Origin: Paulinella micropora
Taxonomy: Eukaryota; Cercozoa; Imbricatea; Euglyphida
Direction: 5' to 3'
NCBI GenBank assembly: GCA_009731375.1
Contig: BJOX01000202.1
Span: 288,608-352,607, forward strand
Length of the DNA: 64,000 bases
Shown here one piece after another: positions 51,287 to 60,116 of the stretch. Made by a program: the position numbers and the translations under genes. The notes below the pieces were generated by a model. It made no database searches, was not told where the DNA came from, and worked only from the letters and a program-made list of their open reading frames with translations. Positions within the stretch are counted from its first letter, which is position 1. Each line of letters opens with the position of its first letter.

Positions 51287-53047
51287 TTAAACCGAGGCCA
51301 CCTCCAGGCTACCGTTTGCTTCGTGCAAGTACTTGGAAGTACGCCGAATAGACATCCTTGCTTGCCCGCAGTGCTGGCGGTGCAATGGTAATGCTCGTTG
51401 ACTTTTTCGGCCACGGTCATATCTACCACTTCCATCGACAAACGCGTGAGATCTTCCGGATCGCAGATCAGCGGCTGGTCGTTGAGATCCTTGTACGTGA
51501 CCACGACGTTCTGGGCGCTGGTGAAGTCCGTGTTGTCGTTCGCGTGCTTGAACGAGAGCTTGACTCCCTTCCTGCGCAGGAACGAGCTGACGGCCAGGGC
51601 CTTGTTGATGTTGGTGCATGCGGCCGTGCATTTGCATGCGTAGCTGTTGGTACCGCTTTTCGTCCATGCACTGGTGTCTTCATCAAGGACCGCGGTAAGC
51701 ACGACGGCGCCATCGTACTTGATGTACAGCCTGGTGGTGTCCGTGTTTGCCCACGAGCCCAGCGTGGGCACCGTGAACGTAGCGGTCGTTGCTACCGGCG
51801 CGAGGCCGGTGTTGATCACCAGGCGCTCGCGGTTGCCGACAAAGGTCTTGTAGCCATCCATCACCCCGTCCAACATGCCCTTGGGGTCGTTGGTAAACGG
51901 GATCAGGTACACGCTGTTAGACTTCAGGTACTAGGAGCTGCGCACCAACTGTCCCATCATTTCCTCGCGGAAAAAGCGCTCGTCGATCGGGGTCCCTTCA
52001 CCCATCTGACTACGCCCGTGGACATCTTCCAAGTCAATCGTAGCCAAATCTCCAAACGAGTCGTAGGTCATCAAACGCCCCGTGGTGTCGTACGTGTACT
52101 GCGGGTAGTAGGTAGTCGTGTCCGTGCCGAGGTAGCTGTACGAAGTCTGGTCGCCTGACTTGCGGATGAAGACAAACAATGCGCCGGAGTGGTGGGAAAA
52201 TTGGTCCAGATCAATAGCCAATCGGTCGGATGCCTTGATGCGCTGGGCGTAGGCAGTGTACTGCACAAAAGTCAATGTATTTCTGTTCAGCGACCTTGCC
52301 CACCTTCTGCGGGTTCCTACCCAGGCGCATCCCGTTCGGCAGCTGGGTGCAGCCCGTGATAAAGCGGATCTCGTTCAAGCTGGCAGTGCAAGGCACGGCG
52401 GGCGCGGACTGGCCGTTGACTGCCGACTGTGCCGCCACAAAGATCGAACCTCTGGGATAAAATCTGATCTCGAGATCGCCACGCAGCGTGCTCAGGTCCA
52501 GGTCCATGCAGTTCAGCCAGGTGTGCACTAGCGGCAAGTAAAAGTACTGCTCGTCGTTGTTTCCCCACTGGCGGCCGCTGACTTTGCCCGTCTTGGGGCA
52601 CATGTTGACCATGTCGGCAATCTGGTCAAGTGCTTCTTGCGGCAACGTGTTGAGTACCAAGTGCATCATGTCGCCGTGATAGCGCGCGATTTCGGTGCCT
52701 GTCAGGCGGTCGATGTACTCGATCCGCTCGAACCACATAGTGGTAGGCAAAACACGCGAGTCGGTCGGTTGGCTGCCGCCGGTCGTGAACGTGACCTTGA
52801 AACGCAACGTCGCGTCATGGATCGCGCCGGCCTGGTTATTCTCAAGGATAAAGCTAAAAAACGCGGTGTTGCTCAGCGCCGAGGTCGCGGCGGCGGGCGC
52901 CATCACTGTTTGAGTCCAGCAAGGGCGCGCATTGATCGCACGGGCGTGCTCGGGATCAATCAAGATCTCCTGGCCGTTACGGGCACGCCTGCCGGTAGAG
53001 ATTTTTTGCAGCTTCTGCGGAGGCACGACGACGGTGGCGGAAGACAT
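51287..53047 (-). pseudogene. MCP: Double jelly-roll major capsid protein
   Basis: About 586 codons, a usual MCP length. Start at MSSATVVVPPQKLQ (53,047), not at the upstream in-frame Met, because the promoter-like A run and aatcttctttgtgc lie just before it. Segments: 53,047 to about 52,260 (WFERIEYIDRLTGTEIARYH, YFYLPLVHTWLNCMDLDLS, GDLEIRFYPRG); 52,270-51,931 (VQYTAYAQRIKASDRLAIDL); 51,930-51,300 (LKSNSVYLIPFTNDPKGMLD, VKLSFKHANDNTDF). Broken by a frameshift near 52,265, an in-frame TAG near 51,931 and a frameshift near the end (about 51,340). The N-terminal strands and the LPL-x-x-x-W word before the strand GDLEIRFYP are typical of bamfordvirus MCPs, which form the trimeric capsomer. Confidence 0.82.
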
Positions 53048-53055
53048 CGATCGTA

Positions 53056-53472
53056 TTATAAAATTAAGCACAAAGAAGATTTTTTTTTCATGATCATCAC
53101 GGCCCCGATCGCCGCGGCGCCGACCGCCAGCGGCAGCGCCAACGATTTGAGGCTGCCCTCGGCGTTGTCGCCTAGCTGCTTGGTGGTGTCCATCGCTTCT
53201 TTCGGGATGTCAGTCACCTTGTCGATCTGCTTGCCGAAAAAGTTGCCGATGCCCTTAATGGTGTTGCCGAACTGTTGCAGCCCTTCGCGGGTCCGCTCTC
53301 TCCGTTCTTCCCTGTGCTCCTTCCTAGCAGCGGCTTTGACTGACTTGTTCGCTCGCCTGTCAGCCCGTCTTTCTTCTCGGTATCTAGCGTGTCTTTTCAG
53401 GGAAGCCTCGTGCACCCGACGACCTATTTCTTTCTGTTCTGCATAGCTCTGGTACGGCGAATTCTTGCCCAT
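53056..53472 (-). CDS. Basic protein with C-terminal membrane anchor
   Basis: 138 codons, intact, TAA stop just before the MCP start. Residues 10-75 are very basic and helical (RYREERRADRRANKSVK, KEHREERRERTREG). Residues 76-112 are amphipathic (GNTIKGIGNFFGKQIDK). Residues 113-129 (ALPLAVGAAAIGAVMIM) are a membrane helix followed by KKK. Such proteins often sit between genome, inner membrane and capsid. Its position directly before MCP supports a virion role, but the family is not recognised. Confidence 0.6.
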   Translation of the reverse strand: MGKNSPYQSYAEQKEIGRRVHEASLKRHARYREERRADRRANKSVKAAARKEHREERRERTREGLQQFGNTIKGIGNFFGKQIDKVTDIPKEAMDTTKQLGDNAEGSLKSLALPLAVGAAAIGAVMIMKKKSSLCLIL

Positions 53473-53490
53473 CTTCTTGATTTAAACTCA

Positions 53491-53510
53491 GTGAGTCACG
53501 AAAATTAAAT
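53491..53510 (-). promoter_or_regulatory. Viral promoter-like motif (CGTG variant)
   Basis: Minus strand: atttaattttcgtgactcac, 19 bases before the ATG at 53,472. Variant in which TCTTGTG is replaced by TTCGTG; the same variant precedes 60,036. Confidence 0.4.
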
Positions 53511-53517
53511 TTTTTAT

Positions 53518-53901
53518 TTAAAAGACAATGACTTGGCAGATGCGTTCCATGACTTGCGTAATTTGTCCCAGGAACTGAACGTCATTGGCCACATTCTGCT
53601 TGGCCAGCAGTCTTTGCTGCAGCTGTTGCAGGGCGGGAGTCGGAGCACGAGCACTCGCGGCCAGCTCAAACCAGATGCAGGCTTCGCTCCGGACGTACGC
53701 GGGCAGCTTGCCGTCCTTGTAGGCAGGCAAAAAGAACTTTTCAACGGTCGCACCTTGTTGCTCAAGACCTAAGTTCCACTGCATCCGCAGGTCCTTGCTC
53801 TCGCCGGCAGACAGCAGCCCCCAGTTGTCCAGCACAGTCTCCAGGTCCGCAAAGAGCTTCTGCAGCGCTTGGCGCTTGGTAAGGCCGCCGGAGGATGTCA
53901 T
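53518..53901 (-). CDS. Hypothetical viral protein, 127 codons
   Basis: Intact frame, mostly helical: TKRQALQKLFADLETVLDNW, ESKDLRMQWNLGLEQQG, a hydrophobic middle (VRSEACIWFELAA) and a C-terminal helix. It overlaps the membrane protein ORF upstream by 140 bp in another frame; the overlap suggests either a compact genome or a late frame change in that ORF. No family recognised. Confidence 0.5.
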   Translation of the reverse strand: MTSSGGLTKRQALQKLFADLETVLDNWGLLSAGESKDLRMQWNLGLEQQGATVEKFFLPAYKDGKLPAYVRSEACIWFELAASARAPTPALQQLQQRLLAKQNVANDVQFLGQITQVMERICQVIVF

Positions 53902-54046
53902 CGAGCGTCACGTAGTGTGTGGGCAGCGGCTTGTCGAGGTCGCACGAGATCTTTGGATGACGAAAGAGTCGTTTGCAGCAGGTGACCACGATGATAGCGG
54001 CTGTAACGATCAGGGCCCAGGCCAGCAGAGCTTCCTCCACTAGCAT
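53762..54046 (-). CDS. Small N-terminally anchored membrane protein
   Basis: 94 codons. Residues 5-24 (EALLAWALIVTAAIIVVTCC) form a membrane helix, followed by KRLFRHPKISCDLDKPLPTH. The last 40 residues overlap the next gene in another frame and have a composition typical of an out-of-frame reading, so the real protein may end or shift near 53,890. A clear promoter-like motif lies 15 bases before its ATG. Confidence 0.5.
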   Translation of the reverse strand: MLVEEALLAWALIVTAAIIVVTCCKRLFRHPKISCDLDKPLPTHYVTLDDILRRPYQAPSAAEALCGPGDCAGQLGAAVCRREQGPADAVELRS

Positions 54047-54060
54047 TGTTCACTTTAGAC

Positions 54061-54082
54061 TAGGCACACAAGATTCTTTTTT
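54061..54082 (-). promoter_or_regulatory. Viral promoter-like motif
   Basis: Minus strand: aaaaaagaatcttgtgtgcc. It precedes the ATG at 54,046 by 15 bases. Confidence 0.5.
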
Positions 54083-54084
54083 GT

Positions 54085-54549
54085 TTAGAAGCGGTACTGT
54101 CCTTGGCCCGCGGGGTTCAGGTAATTTTCATAGAAATATTGGCTGAACACTTCCGAGAGCGCCCTGATCAAGAAAAGCTGTTTGACAACGTCGCCGTCGC
54201 CTACCAGTCCGAACTGGCCGCTGCCCATGAGCTTAGGCAGCATAGCAAACAGCAGGCCTCCTCCGGCCACGTGCACGGCGAGGGAAGGGTAAGCGGCTAG
54301 CCGGCCTTCTTTCGTGCAGTTCAGCACGCGCGACTGGATTAAATCGATCGCAGTGGCAGTCAAGAAAGCCACCACCGCTAGCCCCTTGCTCTTTTCGACG
54401 ACGACGCCGCTCAAGCCAGGGACAGCCGAGAGGCTGAAATAAGTGTTGCCGGGGATCACGACCGGGGCGGCCACGTAGGCAAACGCGGCGGCCGTGCCGG
54501 ACCGAGCAAAGTTTTCGAGAGAAAACAGGTCGCTCACCATTTTGGACAT
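54085..54549 (-). CDS. Multi-pass membrane protein
   Basis: About 154 codons from the preferred start MSKMVSDLFSLENFARSG (54,549); an upstream in-frame Met at 54,582 is possible. Three or four hydrophobic segments: TAAAFAYVAAPVVIP, GLAVVAFLTATAIDLI, LAVHVAGGGLLFAMLP and a shorter one near VKQLFLIRALSEV. The end is NPAGQGQYRF. It lies in a run of virion-type genes; an inner-membrane virion protein is the simplest guess. Confidence 0.55.
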   Translation of the reverse strand: MSKMVSDLFSLENFARSGTAAAFAYVAAPVVIPGNTYFSLSAVPGLSGVVVEKSKGLAVVAFLTATAIDLIQSRVLNCTKEGRLAAYPSLAVHVAGGGLLFAMLPKLMGSGQFGLVGDGDVVKQLFLIRALSEVFSQYFYENYLNPAGQGQYRF

Positions 54550-54608
54550 TTTTCTTTTCGGAGAGATGCTTAATTCGCGCACAACAAAATATTTTTTTTT
54601 AAATTGAT

Positions 54609-55245
54609 CTACTTCTTCTTTTCTTCTACGGGCGCGGGTGCGTCCAGATTTGTAGCTTGGCTAGCTGGCTGTGCTACAAACATCGCGTTCTTGGCATGAG
54701 TGATGGCGGCAGTCTGCGCCGTCAACAGAGCTAGCTCTGTCATAGGGTCCAGGCGCTGCAGCCCGATGCCCGCGCGCAGCTTGGCTCTTTCTAGCAAGAA
54801 ACACCACCTGTCATTTGTAAAGCAGGCCTCGGTCGTGCCCGAGATTTGGTAACGCGACCGGCTCGCTACCAGATTTTCAAGGCAGACGAGCCCTTGCTTC
54901 AGCACGGCATCCGCCAGCTCGCCAGACAGTTCGCCTTCCAGCACTTCCTCAACTTCGTCCAACAACAGCGGCCGGGTCACAGTTGATGTGCGCTTTTTTG
55001 AGCTTGGGTCCAATTAGGGTGCGGCCATAAGCGCACAAGAGCCTGTAGTTCGGGTCATCGCGCAGCACTGGGTCTTGTGGTTCTGCTGACGGCGGGGCGG
55101 CCAGGCGCCGAGCCAGGCTCGCTTGAGAAGGAGCGGCCGTCCTGCGTCGCTTGGCCGCCGGCTGTTTGACCTCGACGACTGGCGGCGGCGGAGGAGGGAG
55201 AAGTTCAGCGGTAGGCGGCTCGAGGTTAGCAAACGGATCGGTCAT
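54609..55245 (-). pseudogene. Hypothetical viral protein with Pro-rich N-terminus
   Basis: Two overlapping frames, 55,245-54,949 and 55,013-54,609, that look like one protein of about 210 residues with a frameshift near 54,975. N-terminal part: LLPPPPPPVVEVKQPAAKRR and DPNYRLLCAYGRTLIGPKLK. C-terminal part: LLLDEVEEVLEGELSGELAD, SRYQISGTTEACFTNDRWCF and a Lys tail. The upstream word aatcttgcggcc fits the promoter motif loosely. No family recognised. Confidence 0.5.
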
Positions 55246-55267
55246 CTAGGACCTCTTTTCTTTGCTC

Positions 55268-55876
55268 TTACGGCCGCAAGATTAAAATTTCTTTATCGCA
55301 AGATGTTGGCTGCATTTTCCTTGTGGATAGAGGTCCAGCCGCGCACAGAGCCGTTCTGGCGATCGAGCTTAGATACAGCGGGGATAGCCGCCCATTGCTG
55401 ATCTTGGCCGCTTGGTACTGTTCCACGGACGCCGAAACCTGCATGCAGCCCTCCCAGTTGTCCCCGTACGTTCTTCTGATTTCCGTCAGCCACGGCAGCA
55501 TGTTGGCGTTGTTGTCTCCCCAGTCGGTAGGCGCGTTGCCACCGGCGGCGCAGTTCTTTTCACGAAAGTCTTTTCCGTACACTTCCTCGATCTCATCGGG
55601 CATGCCGACGAGCAAAACAGCTCCTTTGTACCAAGGGGCCAGCGAGTTCTGCGACAGGCGCTGTGCCACCCTCTGCATGTTTTTGAGAGACTCCCCTTCC
55701 TTCCCCTCGACTGATATTCCTTTCAGGGCCGAGTAGATGATCGCGCTGGTAGCGAGCAAGTCGATCTGGATGACCGGCCGGGTCTCGGTACCATGCTCGA
55801 CCTGGTTGGCCTGGGCGGCGGCAGCCTTTTCCTCTCCGGTGTTGACTAGGGGCACGGTAGGGCCTCGGTTGCTCAT
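55268..55876 (-). CDS. Hypothetical viral protein, 202 codons
   Basis: Intact. Mixed alpha/beta composition: RPVIQIDLLATSAIIYSALK, NMQRVAQRLSQNSLAPWYKG, AVLLVGMPDEIEEVYGKDF and a C-terminal half with many Cys/Trp (DNWEGCMQVSASVEQ). No motif that I can name. A clear promoter-like motif lies 15 bases before the ATG. Probably a virion or assembly protein by context only. Confidence 0.55.
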   Translation of the reverse strand: MSNRGPTVPLVNTGEEKAAAAQANQVEHGTETRPVIQIDLLATSAIIYSALKGISVEGKEGESLKNMQRVAQRLSQNSLAPWYKGAVLLVGMPDEIEEVYGKDFREKNCAAGGNAPTDWGDNNANMLPWLTEIRRTYGDNWEGCMQVSASVEQYQAAKISNGRLSPLYLSSIARTALCAAGPLSTRKMQPTSCDKEILILRP

Positions 55877-55890
55877 GGTCGTATTGTAAA

Positions 55891-55903
55891 GTCACCCGAC
55901 AAG

Positions 55904-55910
<7 letters not shown>
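55891..55910 (-). promoter_or_regulatory. Viral promoter-like motif
   Basis: Minus strand: tataaatcttgtcgggtgac, 15 bases before the ATG at 55,876. The A/T part continues into the TA repeat at 55,906-55,950. Confidence 0.5.

Positions 55911-55952
<42 letters not shown>
55906..55952. repeat. (TA)n tract between viral genes
   Basis: About 23 TA units between two minus-strand viral genes. It is the only long microsatellite in the viral block and extends the A/T part of a promoter-like motif. Confidence 0.9.
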
Positions 55953-55953
<1 letters not shown>

Positions 55954-56218
55954 TACCTGCCGCCGCCAATCAGCTGCTGCTCGCAACGGGAGGCCTGTTC
56001 AGGCGTTACTTCTTGCAAGATGGTGGCATCAGGAATGGCCGGTTGCTTGAACACTTTCTCGATGGGCGCTTCGGCTACCGTAGTCTGCAGAACTTCGATC
56101 GCCTTTTTTTCGGCGTCCTCTTGTTGTCGGCGTTTCTGCCCCGCTACGCGCGCCTGTTTTTCGTTGACTTTGCCCAGGCCAGTGCCAAGGTCGGGTCGAA
56201 GAAGGCCAGGTGCTGCAT
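55953..56218 (-). pseudogene. Small helical viral protein
   Basis: Starts MQHLAFFDPTLALAW at 56,218. A frameshift near 56,175 leads to a frame with VNEKQARVAGQKRRQQEDAE and ILQEVTPEQASRCEQQLIGG, ending TAA at 55,953. About 87 residues, charged and helical. Too short for the family to be recognised. Confidence 0.4.
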
Positions 56219-56232
56219 GTCTTTTTTTATTG

Positions 56233-58910
56233 TCAGGGACCCGGTGTGATCAGCTGATTACTAACTTTTGGTTTCTTGCTTTGCTTGCGCCTGCCCTTTA
56301 CGCTCATGGCCTTCCCTTCTTCGATGGCTTTCACTGTATTCTTGCTGTTTGACGGCGCCGGTGTAGAACTGGCCTTTGTTCTAGGGTGTGCCTTGTACTC
56401 GCCTTATCTGCTTTGAGAGCCCCGACGCGGTCGAGCACAGGCGTCACGCCCGCGGTCCTCATGATCAGCGCCAGGTTCTTTCCGAAGACTTTCAGGTTCT
56501 GGTTATTGCCTATCTTCGAGAGGAGACTATACCGGTCTTTTAACTGCTCATGGAGTGCATCCTTCTTGTCTGGGTGTTTGAGATATTCCTGGACATACGG
56601 GGCAACGACCATCTGCGCGACAACAGGGACGTCCTGTAGCGGTGCGGTTGTAATAAACTGGTGCAGCAGATTGTAATTGAGACCGCAATCGCCCATATTA
56701 TCGCTAGCCAACACGAGCTGGTTGCTGTTTTGGGCGGAGGAAGAAGGCACCGTCTTGTTCTCCAGCTTGTCGTAGAGAACCAAGGCCGCCTTGTTCTTAT
56801 CTTCTTCGGTGCTTGCCTTCTTGTACTCGACGAGCATCCTGGCAGGGTACCCAATGAGTTTATTGACTTCGTCGATAAACGCTTTCCCCTTGGGCGTAGA
56901 CGCGTCTGTGTTCAGGAGCTGTGTGTTCATGCCCGCAACGGCCTCCTTAGGCGTGGCAGCAGCCTTCATCGCTCGGCCGACGTAGTCCTTCGCCAGCGCG
57001 CTGACCTGCTCGATGTTACTGGTATTGTTGATGCTGGCCGCGGGGATGCTGACGAGGGCCTGTGTCTGTGGCGGAACGGTACTTTTTTCGTCCGGCTCCG
57101 ATACCATCGGGCTGTCTTCTTTTTCTTCTTCTTCTTCTTTCTCCTCTTCTTCGGCGGGCAGCCAGCCGTCGTCCATGCCAATATCGCTGTCGTCGACTTC
57201 ATTGCCCGGGTTTTTGAAGTCGTTGGCTCTCGTCCGCTTCAGTTGTTTCAGAATAGACTGGAGCTGCTCACGCACGTTCTCCGCGAGGTAACCGTCTTTG
57301 CCGCTCAGTTTGCGCGCCACTTGTTGCGCGACGCTGGTAAATCCGTCCTCTAACTCGACCGCGTTCTTAAGACAGAAATTCACGAGGCCGGCCACGTACG
57401 TCTCGGCCGCCGCCGTCAAGTCGTAGTATTCGTCTTCCTTTGAGAGCTTGTCGATGGTCTCCATCATCTTCTCCATCTCGAACCGGGCAAACTTGCGGCG
57501 GGTGTCTGGGGCCGAGCTGCTGCTGCTGCTGCTGCTGCCTGGCGGTGCCGTAGTAGCGCCACCCTCTATCGCCAGGGCGCTAGTGCTTCCGTTTGGTGCC
57601 GCGGTCAAGGCAAACGCGATGTCTGCAATTTGTGACGCGGCCTGGCCCTTCTGTCCCTCCTTCCACATCTGAACAGAGTCTCTGATGGTGTTTTCGACGG
57701 CCTGGACCTGTTTGGCAGAGGATTGCTGGCTGCCGATGTACATCTTGGCGGCCTCCGCGTTCTGTTGTGCCTGCTGGACGTTGTGCTGGTCGGTCGCCCG
57801 GCCTTGTGTTACCAGGGCCTGGCGCTGGATATTGCCTATCTGCGCCTGCGCCCCGAGCAATGCGTTCTGCTGCTCGCCCGTGACCCTGGCGCTAGTCTCG
57901 GCAGCCCTGATGGCCAGCTGGCTGTTCGCACTGTTCTGTATTCGGCCAACTCGGAGCTGCGCCTCGTTGTTGGCAGCGGCCGTGTCGGTCAGCACCAGGG
58001 CATCTTTCTGGGCACCCGTGATTGCCAGTGCCTTATTCTTGCTTTGTTTAATCCGGTTGGCGCTAACCTCTCCGCCCGCTGTTATCTGTGCAATGTTCTG
58101 TTCGTAGTACGCGATTTGTCTTCCGATGTCGTTCAGCTGCTGCACGGATGCCTCTATCCGCTCACTTAGCTGGGCAGAAGTCTTTGCTTTTTGTTGGGCG
58201 CTCGCGACCTCCAGGCTTTTCTGTGCAGCCTGTTTCGCTGCCTCCAGCTTCAGCGTCTCGAGCTTCATTTTTTGCTTGTGTTCCTCCTGCTTCAGGTCTT
58301 CGAGTGCCGCTCGTCTTTGGTGTTCAAACTTTGCCTCGTCTAGTTTGTTCTGTTCTTCGTTGTTTTGTCTCCTCCGATCTAGCTCCTGTCGTTCGAATTC
58401 CAGCCGTTTGTATTCGGCCTGGATTTTGGTGGAACGGGCCTTCTCGGCCGACTTGGGCGGGACCGCCTGCAGCTGGTTTCCTTCGTGCGCCTCCGGTTCC
58501 GCCTCTTTCGCGTCCGCTGCTGGCGGCGCGTCCGCCATGAACGTGTCCTCGTTGTTGTTCTCTGGCAACTGCAGCGCCTCGGCGCCATCGAATTTGTTTT
58601 CCGGTGTCGTGCTAGGCGTGGCACCGCTGCCGCCTCCTTCATCACCACCGTCGGGCTTGGCGCTGCTGCCGCCGCCTCCTCCTTTATCGACAGGAGCGCC
58701 GGGCTTAAGTTCGCGCTTGGCATCGACCAGGCTGGTCATGTAATCGAGATTGACATGGCGCATGAGGGCTTTGGCCTTGGCCAGATTTCCGAAAATGCCG
58801 CCGCTGTTGCCCTGCTGTTTGAAAGGCAGCGGCCGGGAGTCAAAGAACTTGCTATTGGGCCAGCCCGTCCAGCTGCTGGCCGCTTCGCTGTCGCCGCTGA
58901 CATAGCGCAT
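56233..58910 (-). pseudogene. Large coiled-coil virion-type protein
   Basis: About 890 codons. The frame is open from 58,910 to 56,331, with a frameshift near 56,400 so that the true end is probably a basic tail (VKGRRKQSKKPKVSN) finishing in TGA at 56,233. N-terminal 100 residues are Gly/Pro-rich. Residues about 165-270 are a charged coiled coil (EYKRLEFERQELDRRRQNNE). Residues 270-420 are Gln/Ala-rich helices. Ser- and Glu-rich linkers follow (residues about 460 and 600), then a helical C-terminal domain. No enzyme motif is seen. Long coiled-coil proteins of this kind form scaffolds or internal layers in virions; that role is inferred from context. Confidence 0.65.
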
Positions 58911-58960
58911 TCTCTCTCCCGGCTCTCATCAAAAATCCAGAACAAGAAAAAAAAGTTTTT

Positions 58961-59732
58961 TTATAACGACTTTGTGATTGGTTGTACTAGTTTCTCGTAC
59001 TGTGTTATCTGCTTGCGCTTCCGCTTTGCTTCTTCAGGCTTTGCCGCCTTGGCCGCTGACCACAGCTCTTGGATTCTGGCCTCGTACTCGGCCAACTGTG
59101 CCCTGAGCTGCTCGCCATACGGGGCCGGCACCTTCTTGTCCTCGCTCAGCGCGTGCCTCTTCGCGGCGTGGTACAGCTGCCCGTGGCTGTCCCTGTCTCG
59201 TCTGTACCTGTCTATCAGCGTGTGGAGATCCTTCTCCTCCTGTTTGGTGATGACGGAACCCACGGCGGTCGCCAGCTTGCCACTGCGTGCCACGATCTCG
59301 GCCATATCGATACCAGCCTCTTGTTTTTTAGGTTTAAGGGCAGCGGTGTTCTTGACAATCTTAAGCGGTTTTGGTTGCGAGGGTGGAGGTGGCGGCGGCG
59401 GTGGCGGTGGTGCGAGGGGCACGGCCGACGGCAAGCGCTGGAGGGGCCTGCCTGTTGACTATGTACGGAGCGACGTCGTAGCCAAGCGCTTTGGTTAGTT
59501 TCTCTAGCAAGCGCGCCACTTGTTTCGACTCACGATCTAGGCTTGTGGGCACTGGTACGTTGACCGCCTGGGGCGCGTCGACCAATTGAAGGGCGGCCGA
59601 GAGTTGTGGGTTGACAAATTTCATGATGCGATGGGTGCGGGCCGCCATCTCGGCCGACACGCCCCCCGCAAAGCCCGTGCGGCATTTCTTGAACGGCAGG
59701 CGGGCATTGGTGGTAAATGCGCGTCGTTTCAT
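58961..59732 (-). pseudogene. Basic virion-type protein, paralogue 1
   Basis: Two frames, 59,732-59,361 and 59,434-58,961, that look like one protein of about 250 residues with a frameshift in a Pro-coding GGC/GGT run near 59,400. N-terminus: PFKKCRTGFAGGVSAEMAAR and THRIMKFVNPQLSAAL, shared with the gene at 59,785. Middle: LPLAPPPPPPPPPP-like Pro run. C-terminus: helical and Lys-rich (KQEEKDLHTLIDRYRRDRD, AAKPEEAKRKRKQITQYE). A DNA-binding or core role is plausible from charge alone. Confidence 0.55.
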
Positions 59733-59784
59733 TTTTTACAAATCGCGATTTCCACGTGTAAAATTTTTAGAATAAAAAAACCTC

Positions 59785-60036
59785 TCACTTGGCCGCAATC
59801 CCGAGCCTAGCATTGATGTCTGGTATGTTATCAAATGCCCGTTTGATAGCGGCGTCGAACGCGTCCATCGCAGTCGACAGCTCCGGGTTTACGTGTTTCA
59901 TGATGTGGCGGGTGCGGGCCGCCATCTCGGCCGACCCACCGCCCGCGTAACCAGTTGTCTTCTTCTTGTAGGGCATGGGCGCCTTGTTAGTGAACGCGGC
60001 GCCGGCGTGCTTTGTTTTCCAGGATTGCTTGGGCAT
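59785..60036 (-). CDS. Small basic virion-type protein, paralogue 2
   Basis: 83 codons, intact. KAPMPYKKKTTGYAGGGSAE and MAARTRHIMKHVNPELSTAM match the N-terminus of the neighbouring gene (59,732) in almost every position, so the two arose by tandem duplication. The conserved block is a basic PYKKK-x-x-G-(Y/F)AGG segment, then a helix. A CGTG-type promoter-like motif lies 22 bases before the ATG. Confidence 0.65.
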   Translation of the reverse strand: MPKQSWKTKHAGAAFTNKAPMPYKKKTTGYAGGGSAEMAARTRHIMKHVNPELSTAMDAFDAAIKRAFDNIPDINARLGIAAK

Positions 60037-60058
60037 CGTGCTGGCTGGTGTTAAAACA

Positions 60059-60077
60059 CTGCCACGAAAATTTAAAA
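60059..60077 (-). promoter_or_regulatory. Viral promoter-like motif (CGTG variant)
   Basis: Minus strand: taaattttcgtggcag with A/T run before it, 22 bases upstream of the ATG at 60,036. The spacer of 80 bp also serves the divergent ATPase gene. Confidence 0.4.
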
Positions 60078-60116
60078 GAAATATTATTCTGCTTTCAATC
60101 TCTACTAGGAAAAAAA

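Noticed and set aside
52637-53446. 269-codon plus-strand ORF opposite the capsid gene
   Set aside because: Antisense shadow of MCP and the basic protein gene in GC-rich sequence, with no domain of its own.
56661-58743. Several plus-strand ORFs of 140-230 codons opposite the coiled-coil gene
   Set aside because: Antisense shadows; composition (Ser/Cys/Phe-rich) is what the reverse complement of Lys/Glu/Gln codons gives.
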